In this document: one piece after another, positions 43,045-52,402 of the stretch
Layout of the letters: every line of letters starts with the position of its first letter
How positions within the stretch are numbered: the first letter of the stretch is position 1
DNA from: Candidatus Gastranaerophilales bacterium
GTDB taxonomy: Bacteria > Cyanobacteriota > Vampirovibrionia > Gastranaerophilales > Gastranaerophilaceae
DNA: 64,000 bases
Assembly: GCA_944324865.1 (NCBI GenBank)
Contig: CALUXW010000006.1
Coordinates: forward strand, 1-64,000
Direction: 5' to 3'
Notes under the pieces: generated by a model
What the model saw: the letters and a program-made list of their open reading frames with translations, nothing else
What the model was told of the DNA's origin: nothing
The model's database searches: none
Translations under genes and position numbers: made by a program

Positions 43045-44934
43045 TTATACAAGTTTTTCCAATCTTTCCAATAAATCTGCATTATTACTTGCAAAGTCCT
43101 TGCCTCTAGCTTTTATTGCGTATAAAAGTGCAAGAGGCAAATTAAGAGCTTCACCTGATTTTACTTTATCAAAATAGAAATCCTCAAAATTATCAGGAAG
43201 CCTAAGTGTCCAATTTGGATCACCCGAGGTACCTGGAACATTGTAAACTTCATTTATGCCAAAGAAATCAGTGAAAAATATTTGTAAATTTTGGGCTTTT
43301 GAAGCAAAAATTTCAACAAGTTTAGAGAAAGCAAGAAACTTTTCATCAGTATACAGTTTATGACGAATCATATCTTGTCCTTCAAACTCGCTGTACAAAT
43401 CCTCCATTAAATTGCGAACATGTGGATGCATTTTATCAGTATTAACCATTTTTGATGCCCACATTCTAATTGGTTCATTATCGTGAGTACCAACCATTGC
43501 CCAAGAATTAGCAACAATATTTTTGCAGCGATACGGATGATCTTCTTCTTCAGGTACAACAAACTGCACAAGTTTCATACCTTGTAGAGCATATTTTTCC
43601 ATAACTTGCTCAACAGGATAAGTCAAAGTTCCCAAATCCTCTGCAACAATTGCATCTTTATCGAGCCCCGCCTCTTTTGCAGATGCTATTACAATCTTTT
43701 CAATCATAGCACCATAAAGTTTAATTTGCTCGTCATTCAATTGCTTAATCCATTTTTCTTCGTCAGGATCATACTCTTCATCAATATCATTTAGAGTTGC
43801 TATTGAATATTTTTTTAATTCATCATGTTGGGGTGAAGAATATAATCTGCCAGCACCCTCATCTACCTTTGGAAGTGAACCTTGTTTGTATACCCATGGA
43901 TCAATTAAACCCACGGTGTGATCAATCCTAACCCCACCAGGATTTTCTTTAAACATTTTCAGATAAAGCTTGTATAAAAGCTCACCGGCAGGTCCCAAAG
44001 TGCCATCTTTATTAAAAAGTTTCTCGGGATCAACAACGCTAAAACCCCATGCCTGTCCATCTTTTGAGAAATAATCGGGCGGACAGCCTAAAGACCACCC
44101 TTTTTTAAACAAAGCTTGATATGCCCAGTTATCTCTATCAGAAAATGCAACTTGCCTGTCTGCAATTAGCTTTATACCCTTACTTTTTGCATATTCAAGA
44201 GTACTTTCACCTTGCTGTGCAACAATGAATTGCCCTAGTTTATAACATTCAATTTCATCCTTATATTTTTTCGAAATTTCTTCAATTCTTTTTTTTGATT
44301 CTTTTTTATCAGCACTGGAAAAAATTATTTTATCTGTCTCACTTTGCCAATGAGGCCAATAATCACTACCATGCTCAATACAAAAAGCTTCATACAGAGC
44401 ATCGTTATCAAGCCAAAAGGCGTTATCTTTTTTAAATTTATCAAACTTTCTTTTTAAATTCCAAGAAGCTTTCTTTTTAAAATTTCCATAAACTTCCTTC
44501 ATTGCAGCATCACATCTTTCAATTGCATACACATAGGATGCCCTGTTTGTACCTTTAGATGGATTATTTTCAACAATATTATTAAGAGTTTTCTCACTTA
44601 ACAAGTGTTCCCATTGTGCTGTTGTAAGGGCTTTAAGGTTTATAAAAAGAGGATTTTTTGAAAAAACCGTACCACAATAAGGTGAAGGATCAGAAATTTT
44701 TGTTTTTCCTGCAGGTCCTAATTGCAAAGCATTAAAAATTCCACTCATAAAATCAAAAACTCTCTTTGCACCTTGTGAATTATAAGTACCAAAGCCTGTA
44801 TTTTCACCTTCAGATGAAGGAAAACTTACACCATGAAGAATTAAAGCAAGGTTCTTTTTGTCTAATACCTTTAGTGCTTCAGCAACCGCATCTTTGTACT
44901 CTTGCGATAATATTGAATTTTCTTTACACAACAT
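43045..44934 (-). CDS. malQ: 4-alpha-glucanotransferase (amylomaltase), GH77
   Basis: 629-aa disproportionating enzyme acting on maltodextrins and glycogen. GH77 landmarks are the nucleophile Asp in GVRIDHTVGL, the acid/base Glu in AEDLGTLT and GTHDNEPIRMW. An AAAGG Shine-Dalgarno lies upstream. With glgA at 61334 it points to glycogen or starch-like storage, though the two genes are 17 kb apart. First gene of a four-gene unit. Confidence 0.95.
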   Translation of the reverse strand: MLCKENSILSQEYKDAVAEALKVLDKKNLALILHGVSFPSSEGENTGFGTYNSQGAKRVFDFMSGIFNALQLGPAGKTKISDPSPYCGTVFSKNPLFINLKALTTAQWEHLLSEKTLNNIVENNPSKGTNRASYVYAIERCDAAMKEVYGNFKKKASWNLKRKFDKFKKDNAFWLDNDALYEAFCIEHGSDYWPHWQSETDKIIFSSADKKESKKRIEEISKKYKDEIECYKLGQFIVAQQGESTLEYAKSKGIKLIADRQVAFSDRDNWAYQALFKKGWSLGCPPDYFSKDGQAWGFSVVDPEKLFNKDGTLGPAGELLYKLYLKMFKENPGGVRIDHTVGLIDPWVYKQGSLPKVDEGAGRLYSSPQHDELKKYSIATLNDIDEEYDPDEEKWIKQLNDEQIKLYGAMIEKIVIASAKEAGLDKDAIVAEDLGTLTYPVEQVMEKYALQGMKLVQFVVPEEEDHPYRCKNIVANSWAMVGTHDNEPIRMWASKMVNTDKMHPHVRNLMEDLYSEFEGQDMIRHKLYTDEKFLAFSKLVEIFASKAQNLQIFFTDFFGINEVYNVPGTSGDPNWTLRLPDNFEDFYFDKVKSGEALNLPLALLYAIKARGKDFASNNADLLERLEKLV

Positions 44935-44965
44935 TTTTAACCTTTCTTCCCAAATAATTTAACAT

Positions 44966-45640
44966 TTAATAACTAGTCAGACCTCTTTTTTGTAAATATT
45001 CCCTAACAGTATTCAAAGAAGCTTGTACAATACGTGTTATCCTGGAACTTGATAAACCAACTTGAGCTGCAATTTGTTTCACTTGCATGTTTCTATAAAA
45101 TCTATATTCAACAATTGTTCTATCTTTTTGCGGCAAAGTTGCAATTGCCTCTCTGATTATTTTACCAAGCTCGCTAATTTCCGCCCTTTCATCAGGAGTA
45201 GCAGAGTTATCTTTTATAAAATCAAATGGCGAATCATTATCAGAAGATGCAGCCGCAATGGAATCTATTGAAAGAATTGTTTCATAAATTGCTTCCCTGA
45301 CTTTTGAAGGAGAAACGTCCAAGCTGGAATTATCCTTTACATAAATTTCCTCGTCATCATCCGTTTCTTCTTTTTTATGTTTAAAAGTATACCATTTATA
45401 ACGGTTTCTTAATTCATTCCTTATTGCCCATCTTACTGCAGTTGCGATATAAGAGGTATTATATCTTTGCAGTTGCTCCGGGGTTTTATTTTTTATTAAA
45501 GCTTGTATAGCAATAATGCCGATAGAAACAAGTTCTTCGCATTCCACCATATGTGATGGTATCCTCTTGTATTCTACCCGTGCTACTTTTTGAATAATAT
45601 CTATGTAGTCATTAAGATTTGATTGCAAAGTTGTTGCCAT
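44966..45640 (-). CDS. Sigma-70 family RNA polymerase sigma factor
   Basis: 224 aa with region 2 (about 34-100, including CEELVSIGIIAIQALIK and YIATAVRWAIRNELRNRYKWY) and region 4 (about 165-215, LPQKDRTIVEYRFYRNMQ, then an HTH VKQIAAQVGLSSSRITRI). Region 1.1 is absent, as in group 3/4 sigma factors. Neighbouring flhB suggests a FliA-like flagellar role, but a sporulation/stress-type sigma is equally compatible. Upstream GGAAAA could be a weak ribosome-binding site. Confidence 0.88.
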   Translation of the reverse strand: MATTLQSNLNDYIDIIQKVARVEYKRIPSHMVECEELVSIGIIAIQALIKNKTPEQLQRYNTSYIATAVRWAIRNELRNRYKWYTFKHKKEETDDDEEIYVKDNSSLDVSPSKVREAIYETILSIDSIAAASSDNDSPFDFIKDNSATPDERAEISELGKIIREAIATLPQKDRTIVEYRFYRNMQVKQIAAQVGLSSSRITRIVQASLNTVREYLQKRGLTSY

Positions 45641-45698
45641 TTTTCCGATTACATCTCAATAAGTAAATTTTACTATCTTTTAACTATAAATGCAAACT

Positions 45699-46802
45699 CT
45701 ACACTTTATCTGTAGGATTAGTATTTTCAACAGAAGGATTTTGCCCTTTTTTCTTCTTAAGATTATAAACAAATATAAGAATTTCTGCTACAGCCTTATA
45801 CAAATCAGGAGGTATTTCATGGTCAATTTCAACAAAACGAAAAATTGCACGTGCCACCGGGGGATTTTCTATAACAGGAACTCCATGCTGTTGTGCAATT
45901 TCTTTTATCTTTTTTGCAAAAAGCTCAGTTCCTTTTGCAACAAGCTTTGGAGACTGCATGGTCTTTTGGTCATACTTTAATGCACAGGCAATATGTGTTG
46001 GATTTGTAACAACAAAGTCAGCATCAGGCACTGCATCCATCATCTTTTTTTGCAAAAGCTGCTGACGTCTTTGTCTAAGTGCAGCTTTAACATGCGGATC
46101 ACCTTCAGTATTTTTATATTCGTCTTTCACTTCTTTAAAAGACATCTTCTGATCTTGTAAAAATTTCCACTTTGTCACCCCATAATCAGCAGCGGCAATA
46201 ATCAAAAACGCAATACCTGCCTTTATAACGAAATCCACAATTAATTTTCCAAATTGTATTAATACTGCAAACTGATTATCAATAGCAGCAAGCATTATAA
46301 TAGATTCAAAATGTTGCATATATACCATATAGCCAACTATACCAAGTATCGCAACTTTTAAAATATTCTTGACAAGCTCAAATAAAGTTTTAGGACTCAT
46401 GAGATTTTTAAAATATTTTGTAGGATTTAATTTGTCAAATTTAGGTGCAAGCGGTGTCATTGTAAATAAAGGTCCAACTTGAATTAAATCACCAACAATT
46501 CCCATAAACCATGCAAGTATCAATATTGGGCCAATTATTAATATAGCAGGCATGACTGTTATAAAAAGCAAATAAGAATATCCTATTTTATCAACATGTG
46601 CTATTGGAATTTGTTCGTACATAAGGGTAAAAAGACCGGAAATTTGTTCCCAGATGAATGGTGCAAGAGCATATATGGCACTAAACATAACAATCAGACC
46701 AAGTGCAGTTGAAAAATCTTTTGATTTTACAACCTGCCCTTCTTTCCTTGCTTTGTTCAGCTTCTGCTGCGAAGCCTCAAACTGCTTATCTTCATCAGCC
46801 AT
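45699..46802 (-). CDS. flhB: Flagellar export protein FlhB (or type III secretion SctU)
   Basis: 367-aa export-gate protein: four membrane helices in the first ~210 residues, then a cytoplasmic domain with the NPTH self-cleavage site (267-270). The DEYKNTEGDPHVKA linker is typical of flagellar FlhB. It switches export from rod/hook to filament substrates. No other flagellar or secretion gene is in the window. The promoter has TATAAT (46814-46809) six bases before the ATG, with no Shine-Dalgarno. Confidence 0.93.
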   Translation of the reverse strand: MADEDKQFEASQQKLNKARKEGQVVKSKDFSTALGLIVMFSAIYALAPFIWEQISGLFTLMYEQIPIAHVDKIGYSYLLFITVMPAILIIGPILILAWFMGIVGDLIQVGPLFTMTPLAPKFDKLNPTKYFKNLMSPKTLFELVKNILKVAILGIVGYMVYMQHFESIIMLAAIDNQFAVLIQFGKLIVDFVIKAGIAFLIIAAADYGVTKWKFLQDQKMSFKEVKDEYKNTEGDPHVKAALRQRRQQLLQKKMMDAVPDADFVVTNPTHIACALKYDQKTMQSPKLVAKGTELFAKKIKEIAQQHGVPVIENPPVARAIFRFVEIDHEIPPDLYKAVAEILIFVYNLKKKKGQNPSVENTNPTDKV

Positions 46803-46836
46803 ATTTTAATTATACCCTATACAAATTTAAGGGACA

Positions 46837-47355
46837 TTAATATCTTACTAATGACGAGATTTTTACATTAGGCGGAAGTTTTTCCCTGCCTTTTAAATCT
46901 TCCAATTCAATTAAGAATGAAATTCCTACAAGTTCACCGTTTGCACTTTGAACAAGTTTTGCTGCTGCTGCTGCAGTTCCCCCTGTTGCAAGTAAATCAT
47001 CGACAATAAGAATTCTATCACCTTTTTTAATTGCATCTTTGTGAATTTCAATTTTGTCAGTACCATATTCAAGAGAATACTCTTGAGAAATAGTTTGCGC
47101 AGGTAATTTTCCAGGTTTTCTAATTGGAATAAAGCCACAACCTAATTTGTATGCAATAGGCATACCAAAAATAAAACCACGAGATTCTATACCTGCAACA
47201 TAATCTATTTTTTCATTTTCATATTCTGCTGCCATAAAATCGACAATATTTTTCATCGTCTGCGCATCTTTTATAGCAGTTGTAATATCTCTAAAGATTA
47301 TTCCTTGTTTTGGAAAATCTTTAATATTGCGTATCATCTTTTTTATATCATCCAT
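46837..47355 (-). CDS. apt: Adenine phosphoribosyltransferase
   Basis: 172-aa purine salvage enzyme making AMP from adenine and [19 protein letters not shown] at the N-terminus, ESRGFIFG and the PRPP loop [11 protein letters not shown] are diagnostic. The frame is open to 47586, but that extension would run antisense through the start of prfB and has no homology; ATG 47355 has AAGGAG upstream and gives the family length. Confidence 0.96.
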   Translation of the reverse strand: MDDIKKMIRNIKDFPKQGIIFRDITTAIKDAQTMKNIVDFMAAEYENEKIDYVAGIESRGFIFGMPIAYKLGCGFIPIRKPGKLPAQTISQEYSLEYGTDKIEIHKDAIKKGDRILIVDDLLATGGTAAAAAKLVQSANGELVGISFLIELEDLKGREKLPPNVKISSLVRY

Positions 47356-47419
47356 TTTCCCTAACTCCTTGTGACCGTTTTTTATTTTATCAAAAACATT
47401 TTTATAGTAAAATAATTTT

Positions 47420-48524
47420 ATGTCCGAAATTAAAGAAGAATTAAAACAAAAATTGACACTTACAAAGCCACGCCTCGAAGTGGCAAGAAGGTGTCTTTGA
47501 CCTTGAAAATCTTGAAAAAAGCATGCTTGAGCTTGATAAAAAACTGCAATCACAAAATATATGGGACAATCAAGAACTTGCATCAAAGCTCCTAAAGGAG
47601 CAAAAAGAAATAAAAACTACACTTGAGCAGTATAAAAATTGGAATGCAATTTTTGAAGATGCGCAGTTAAGTCTTGAATTAGATGACGAAAGTCTTATTG
47701 CAGAAAGCTTTGAAAGCATTAAAAGGTTGGAATACGGGCTTGATAAGTTTGACTTGGAGCAAATGTTAAGTGGCGAGTATGACAAAAATGATGCTATTTT
47801 AACAGTTAACTCCGGTGCTGGCGGTACAGATGCGCAAGATTGGGCACAAATGTTGCTTAGAATGTATATGCGCTGGGCACAAATTCACAATTATGAATGT
47901 GAGCTTTTAGATAAATCTGACGGAGAAGAAGCAGGAATAAAATCTGCTACAATCAAAATTTCAGGCAAGTGGGCTTACGGTTATACAAAAGCCGAAAAAG
48001 GGGTGCACAGACTAGTCAGAATTTCCCCCTTCAACGCAAATGGCAAAAGACAAACTAGCTTTGCATCGCTTGAAGTTACACCTGTTATAGAAGATTTTGA
48101 AAAGAAAATAACAATACCCCCTGATGAGATTGAAGTTGAAACAATGCGCTCAGGCGGTGCAGGCGGTCAAAACGTAAATAAAGTAGAAACAGCGGTAAGA
48201 ATTTATCACAAACCTACAGGAATAGTCGTAAAATGCCAACAAGAGCGCTCTCAGCTACAAAACAAAGAAACTGCAATGCAAATGCTTGCCTCAAAACTGC
48301 TTGCAATGAAACAACTTGAACACGAGCAAAAACTTCAAGGACTAAAGGGTGAAGTTATGGATGTAAATTTTGGCTCACAAATTCGCTCTTATGTTTTCCA
48401 TCCTTATAAACTTGTAAAAGACCACAGGACAGGGTTTGAAATGGGTAATGTTGATGTTGTTATGAGTGGCGAAATAGATGGTTTCATTGAGGAATATTTA
48501 AAGTTTGGAAATAAAAAGAATTAA
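47420..48524 (+). CDS. prfB: Peptide chain release factor 2, with programmed +1 frameshift
   Basis: A 26-codon first frame (47420-47497) ends at an in-frame TGA (47498-47500). Reading shifts +1 at CTT-TGA-C, giving a 367-aa RF2. The site is AGG TGT CTT TGA C, with a Shine-Dalgarno-like AGG three bases from the slippery codon as in E. coli. Domain landmarks are SPF (tripeptide for UGA/UAA recognition) in [15 protein letters not shown] and GGQ in [19 protein letters not shown] lies six bases before the ATG and no Shine-Dalgarno is present. Confidence 0.97.
47489..47501 (+). promoter_or_regulatory. RF2 autoregulatory frameshift site
   Basis: AGGTGTCTTTGAC: internal Shine-Dalgarno-like AGG, slippery CTT and UGA stop followed by C. 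Low RF2 slows termination at UGA and raises frameshifting, as known for this family. Confidence 0.95.
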
Positions 48525-48548
48525 AAAAGCGGGCTTTGTGCCCGCTTT
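48522..48548. terminator. Bidirectional terminator between prfB and the 48567 gene
   Basis: AAAGCGGGC (48526-48534) pairs perfectly with GCCCGCTTT (48540-48548) around TTTGT; the minus strand has a T-tract of six. Confidence 0.9.
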
Positions 48549-48566
48549 AAATATTTTATTTGACAA

Positions 48567-49478
48567 TTAAGCAATATTTATTATCCTTTGGAAAAAAGGA
48601 GCATCAGCATATTGAACTTTTATTTGCCTTGAACCGTCAGCATTAACAACTGTTGTTTGTTTTGCATAAGGAAATCCGTTTTTAAATATTTCCACAGTTT
48701 TATTTCCATCCTTATCTACATATTTATTTTTACTCTTTACAACAGTTTTTGACTCAAATGGTTTTGGTGTTAAATCCTTGTATTTTAAATATTGTTTTCT
48801 AACATTTAAAATTTCCCCGGCATCACTTGTTTCTACTATATCTGCACGGCAATATTTATCAGTTAACTGAACTAATCTCTTATCGGCAAGTCCGCAAGAT
48901 TTTTTTTGCCAAACGCCATTGTTTTGTTTTTCAAAAATCACACTTTCAAAAGGTACACCACTGTATTTTTCGATTCTGCCATCTCCAATTAACAACCTTT
49001 CACCTTTTGAAAGCCATTTTGGTCTATTGAGTCCATCTGTACTAATGCCTGCTTGATTGTAAACAAAACGCTCTATTGTTTTTATTCCGTCATTTTCCGA
49101 ATAAACCTTTTTAAAACAAGGGTGTCCTCCCAACCATTTTGTTGAAGTTCTTAATACTCCGTCCAAATATTCAAGAGCATAATCACCACTCGTATTTGTA
49201 ACATTTATAACTCCGCTAAAAGGTTTTTTGTCAATTGCAGCAAAACCATTTTTAAAACTGCCTATTTTACTAAAATCGTCTATATTAATTTCTACAGGAA
49301 TCTTTTTTCCCTTTGCCATCCTGACTGCAACAATTCCTGCAGCCGCTAAAGCACCCATGCCTGCAGCTAAAGTTCCTGCAGTGCTATGATGGTCAATATT
49401 TATACTTTCTGTTTTATTTGTACTATTATTTTTAACACCTGTAAAATGGTTTAATGATGAAATTTTGTTGATTTGCAT
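48567..49478 (-). CDS. Hypothetical protein with toxin/MORN-like beta repeats
   Basis: 303 aa, not recognised. The first 17 residues (MQINKISSLNHFTGVKN) form a short polar motif; a hydrophobic Ala/Gly-rich segment follows at about 35-54 and could be a membrane helix. The rest is rich in short beta-strand repeats with G-x-[IV] and F/Y positions (for example KPFSGVINVTNTSGDYALEY, NKTVEIFKNGFPYAK), resembling surface or repeat-barrel proteins. AGGAAGG lies upstream of the ATG. Function unknown. Confidence 0.7.
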   Translation of the reverse strand: MQINKISSLNHFTGVKNNSTNKTESINIDHHSTAGTLAAGMGALAAAGIVAVRMAKGKKIPVEINIDDFSKIGSFKNGFAAIDKKPFSGVINVTNTSGDYALEYLDGVLRTSTKWLGGHPCFKKVYSENDGIKTIERFVYNQAGISTDGLNRPKWLSKGERLLIGDGRIEKYSGVPFESVIFEKQNNGVWQKKSCGLADKRLVQLTDKYCRADIVETSDAGEILNVRKQYLKYKDLTPKPFESKTVVKSKNKYVDKDGNKTVEIFKNGFPYAKQTTVVNADGSRQIKVQYADAPFFQRIINIA

Positions 49479-49640
49479 ATTGCCTTCCTATTATTTTTGT
49501 TTGTCAGTACAAAAAACATAATTAATTTTTTTTGTCACATAAAGAAAAGTTCTTAAAATATTGTTACAATAGAAAAGAACTATTTTACGAATTAATTATA
49601 ATTTTATAGTAAGATAATCATATAATTTAAGGAAGAAAAT

Positions 49641-50864
49641 ATGATAAAGGCACAACGCGGGACAAAAGATATAATAGGACTTGACACACTAACTTGGCAA
49701 AAAATTCAACAAAATGCGCAAGATATTTTTCAAAATGCCAATTATAAAGAAATAAGAACACCAATTTTTGAAGCAACAGAACTCTTTAAAAGAGGTGTTG
49801 GAGATTCAACAGACATTGTTAACAAAGAAATGTATACCTTTTGTGTTGGCGGGAAAGATAAAAACGAAAGTTCGATCACCCTTCGTCCGGAAAATACTGC
49901 AGGAGTAGTAAGAGCATATATTGAACATAATATCTCAAGACAATCACCACCGCAAAAATTCTGGTACTTTGGTCCTATGTTTAGATATGAGCGTCCGCAA
50001 GCAGGCCGTCAAAGGCAATTTCATCAAATTGGTATCGAACTTTTTGGTATAGAAAACTCAAGTGCTGATGCCGAGGCAATACTTATGGCGCAAGAATTTT
50101 TAAAATCTTTAGGATTAGATGACTTGGAGGTAGAACTAAATACTCTTGGTTGTCCAAAATGCAGAGAAAATTACAGAAATTCCATAAAAGAAGTTTTGAA
50201 ACCTTATCTTAAAGATTTATGTGAAGACTGTAAAATAAGGTATGAGAAAAATCCTCTTAGAATGCTTGACTGTAAAGATGAAAACTGTCAAAAAATTTTT
50301 GAACAAGATGAAATTAAAAAAGTTATATTAAATGATTTTATTTGTGACGAATGTTCGCAACATTTTGACGAAGTACAAAAATATCTAAAGGCGCTAAATA
50401 TAAAGTACACACGTAATAAAATGCTCGTAAGAGGACTTGATTACTATAACAGAACAGTATTTGAAATAAAAAGTAGCTCACTTGGCTCACAAAGTGCTGT
50501 ATGTGGAGGAGGAAGGTATGACGGACTTGTAGAAATGCTTGGTGGCACAGCGACACCTGCTGTCGGTTGGGCAATGGGCGTTGAAAGACTTTTTGAACTT
50601 ATAAAAAAAGTAGAAAATAAAAAACTTGAATACTATGTGGTTTCAAAATATCCTGAAGAAGCAATAAAATTATGTCAAAAAATAAGACAGAAGGGGATTT
50701 CTTGCGATTTTGACATGCAAAATAGAAAATTTGCAAAACAACTGGAAAAAGCGGCAAAAATTGCAAATTACGCAATTATCCTAGGTGAAGATGAAATAGA
50801 AAAAGGGTTTTACACTATTAAAAACTTGTCTGACGGCACGCAAGAGCAAAAAAACGAAATTTAG
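49641..50864 (+). CDS. hisS: Histidyl-tRNA synthetase
   Basis: 407-aa class II synthetase with RGTKDI, the motif 2 FRYERPQAGRQRQFHQ and the histidine-specific LVRGLDYYNRTVFEI, plus a C-terminal anticodon-binding domain. An AAGGAAG Shine-Dalgarno precedes the ATG. TATAGT at 49605-49610 with TTTTAC/TTTACG upstream may be the promoter. No T-box leader is visible. Confidence 0.97.
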   Translation: MIKAQRGTKDIIGLDTLTWQKIQQNAQDIFQNANYKEIRTPIFEATELFKRGVGDSTDIVNKEMYTFCVGGKDKNESSITLRPENTAGVVRAYIEHNISRQSPPQKFWYFGPMFRYERPQAGRQRQFHQIGIELFGIENSSADAEAILMAQEFLKSLGLDDLEVELNTLGCPKCRENYRNSIKEVLKPYLKDLCEDCKIRYEKNPLRMLDCKDENCQKIFEQDEIKKVILNDFICDECSQHFDEVQKYLKALNIKYTRNKMLVRGLDYYNRTVFEIKSSSLGSQSAVCGGGRYDGLVEMLGGTATPAVGWAMGVERLFELIKKVENKKLEYYVVSKYPEEAIKLCQKIRQKGISCDFDMQNRKFAKQLEKAAKIANYAIILGEDEIEKGFYTIKNLSDGTQEQKNEI

Positions 50865-50938
50865 ATTTTTAAAAAACTTTTCTTATAAAATAAATATGCC
50901 ATAATGTTTTGTAAGTAAATTTTTTGAGGATGAGTATT

Positions 50939-51607
50939 ATGGAAAAATGCAAAAAAAATGCACTGTACGGAGCTTGTGCACTAATAATATCTTTTATGAC
51001 AATATCATATGCGGCTGCAATTGTTGAACCTCCAAAAGTCCCAAGTGCACCTATTAGTGAAGAATTATCTAAAATTTATAAAAAAAGCACACAAGATACA
51101 AATGTAATTGAAGCACTTGAGCTTTTAAAAGAAACAAGTGGAGAATACTCCAGAAAAGCAATTCTCGGAGAAAACTTAACATCAAAACCAATAAAAATAG
51201 AATTCAAAAATTTATCTCAAATAAATCCTGTATATGCAAATTTTGATGCATTAGGTTGGAAAAAATCAGGTAAATTATATATATATATAAATAATAAACA
51301 TCAAAATGCTCCCAAAGAAGCACTTGCAGCACTTTTAGCACATGAAGCAATTCATCAGGATGAATTTAATTCACTAAATGAAGAAACTTATGCTTGGACA
51401 CTGGAAGCTGCAGTATGGACACAATTAAGTGAAGGAAAGACTGAATTACAGGCAATTTCACATCCGCTTATTGAAAGAGAAAACGTAATAAAGAAATTAT
51501 TTGAAAAAGGCAACTATACAAGTGCATACATAAGAAAGTTCGTTGTTTCAAATAAAGGGTATCAGAATTTGCCTGAGCGTTCTCCCGGTTTTGAAGAAAA
51601 TTTATAA
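50939..51607 (+). CDS. Exported HExxH putative metalloprotease-like protein
   Basis: 222 aa. Residues 1-28 are a signal peptide (basic start, hydrophobic core, SYAAA cleavage region). A zinc-binding motif HEAIH (135-139) is followed by NEET (147-150), which could supply the third glutamate ligand. The rest has no recognised domain. ATG 50939 has GAGGA eight bases upstream; the frame is open to TTG 50924. Could be a small secreted peptidase; activity is not shown. Confidence 0.72.
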   Translation: MEKCKKNALYGACALIISFMTISYAAAIVEPPKVPSAPISEELSKIYKKSTQDTNVIEALELLKETSGEYSRKAILGENLTSKPIKIEFKNLSQINPVYANFDALGWKKSGKLYIYINNKHQNAPKEALAALLAHEAIHQDEFNSLNEETYAWTLEAAVWTQLSEGKTELQAISHPLIERENVIKKLFEKGNYTSAYIRKFVVSNKGYQNLPERSPGFEENL

Positions 51608-51608
51608 T

Positions 51609-51992
51609 CTACATATTGCCCGTCAAATATCTGACGGGCTTTGTTTTATTCTCGTCAACCCAAATTTGAGCACTTACAAAATCTAATAATTCAGGACTAA
51701 CAACTTCTTTGGTGTGAATTGCATAAGGAATATCTATAAAACTTATTTTATCCAGTTTTTCAACATAAAATTCTTTTGAACCACAATTGGTACAGAATTT
51801 TTCTTCAGGTAAAACATCGCCAAAAAAAATCTTTGCCTCTCTTTTTAAATCACACCTTGAACAACGAACAATGTAAAAATATTTTTTTAAAAATGCTCCA
51901 CAATCAGGGCAATATCCCTCGTTTGTATTTATTAGTGCATGGGTATGTAAACAGGTTGATTTTTTAAAAAATAAATTAAACAAACTTTTCAT
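51609..51992 (-). CDS. Zinc-ribbon protein of unknown function
   Basis: 127 aa with three CxxC pairs (C28/C31, C44/C47, C67/C70) plus C14, fitting one or two zinc ribbons in the first 75 residues; the remainder is probably helical. Could bind nucleic acid or protein; no family recognised. A TAAAAA lies six bases before the ATG and there is no Shine-Dalgarno. Its last codons overlap the terminator of the convergent gene. Confidence 0.7.
   Translation of the reverse strand: MKSLFNLFFKKSTCLHTHALINTNEGYCPDCGAFLKKYFYIVRCSRCDLKREAKIFFGDVLPEEKFCTNCGSKEFYVEKLDKISFIDIPYAIHTKEVVSPELLDFVSAQIWVDENKTKPVRYLTGNM
51618..51650 (+). terminator. Terminator of the 50939 gene, inside a convergent coding end
   Basis: GCCCGTCA (51618-51625) pairs perfectly with TGACGGGC (51632-51639) around a 6-base loop, followed by TTTGTTTTA. 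The hairpin encodes the final residues of the minus-strand zinc-ribbon protein. Confidence 0.85.
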
Positions 51993-52026
51993 AGCTTGTT
52001 TTTAAGGTTTTAAAAAATAAAGTCAA

Positions 52027-52332
52027 TTATTTTTTTATAAATTCATCATTAGTTTTTTTTATTTCAGGTGTAAAAAATTTAACAATATTTTTCCACAATT
52101 TCTTTAAAAAGGCTGATATTTTTGTAAATAAATTAAAAGACAACTCAGTATCAAAAGATTCATCAACTGATTTTTCAAAAGAATCTTCTTCACCATCATC
52201 ACTAAATTTTATAATAGCATCACTATCATCTCGCATAAAATAACCCAAATTTCCACCACCACCATTATTCATCATACTCTGTGGCTCTTGTATTGACGGA
52301 ATATTAGAAGGTCCATTAATGTTAAAAGACAT
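52027..52332 (-). CDS. Small acidic protein of unknown function
   Basis: 101 aa, not recognised. The N-terminal half is Asn/Pro/Gly-rich with a GGGG run, the middle acidic (FSDDGEEDSFEKSVDESFD), and the end an amphipathic or weakly hydrophobic helix (FTKISAFLKKLWKNIVKFF) that might touch a membrane. ATG 52332 follows GGGTGA; TATAAT about 25 bases upstream is a plausible -10. The real status as a gene rests on codon usage and these signals. Confidence 0.6.
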   Translation of the reverse strand: MSFNINGPSNIPSIQEPQSMMNNGGGGNLGYFMRDDSDAIIKFSDDGEEDSFEKSVDESFDTELSFNLFTKISAFLKKLWKNIVKFFTPEIKKTNDEFIKK

Positions 52333-52402
52333 ATTCACCCAAACTTAATTAAACTTTACATTTATATTATATCTTATTTTTTACAAATGTAGTACATTTT
52401 CA

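Noticed and set aside
47356-47586. N-terminal extension of apt by 77 residues
   Set aside because: It runs antisense over the prfB start, has no resemblance to Apt, and ATG 47355 has a good Shine-Dalgarno and gives the family length.
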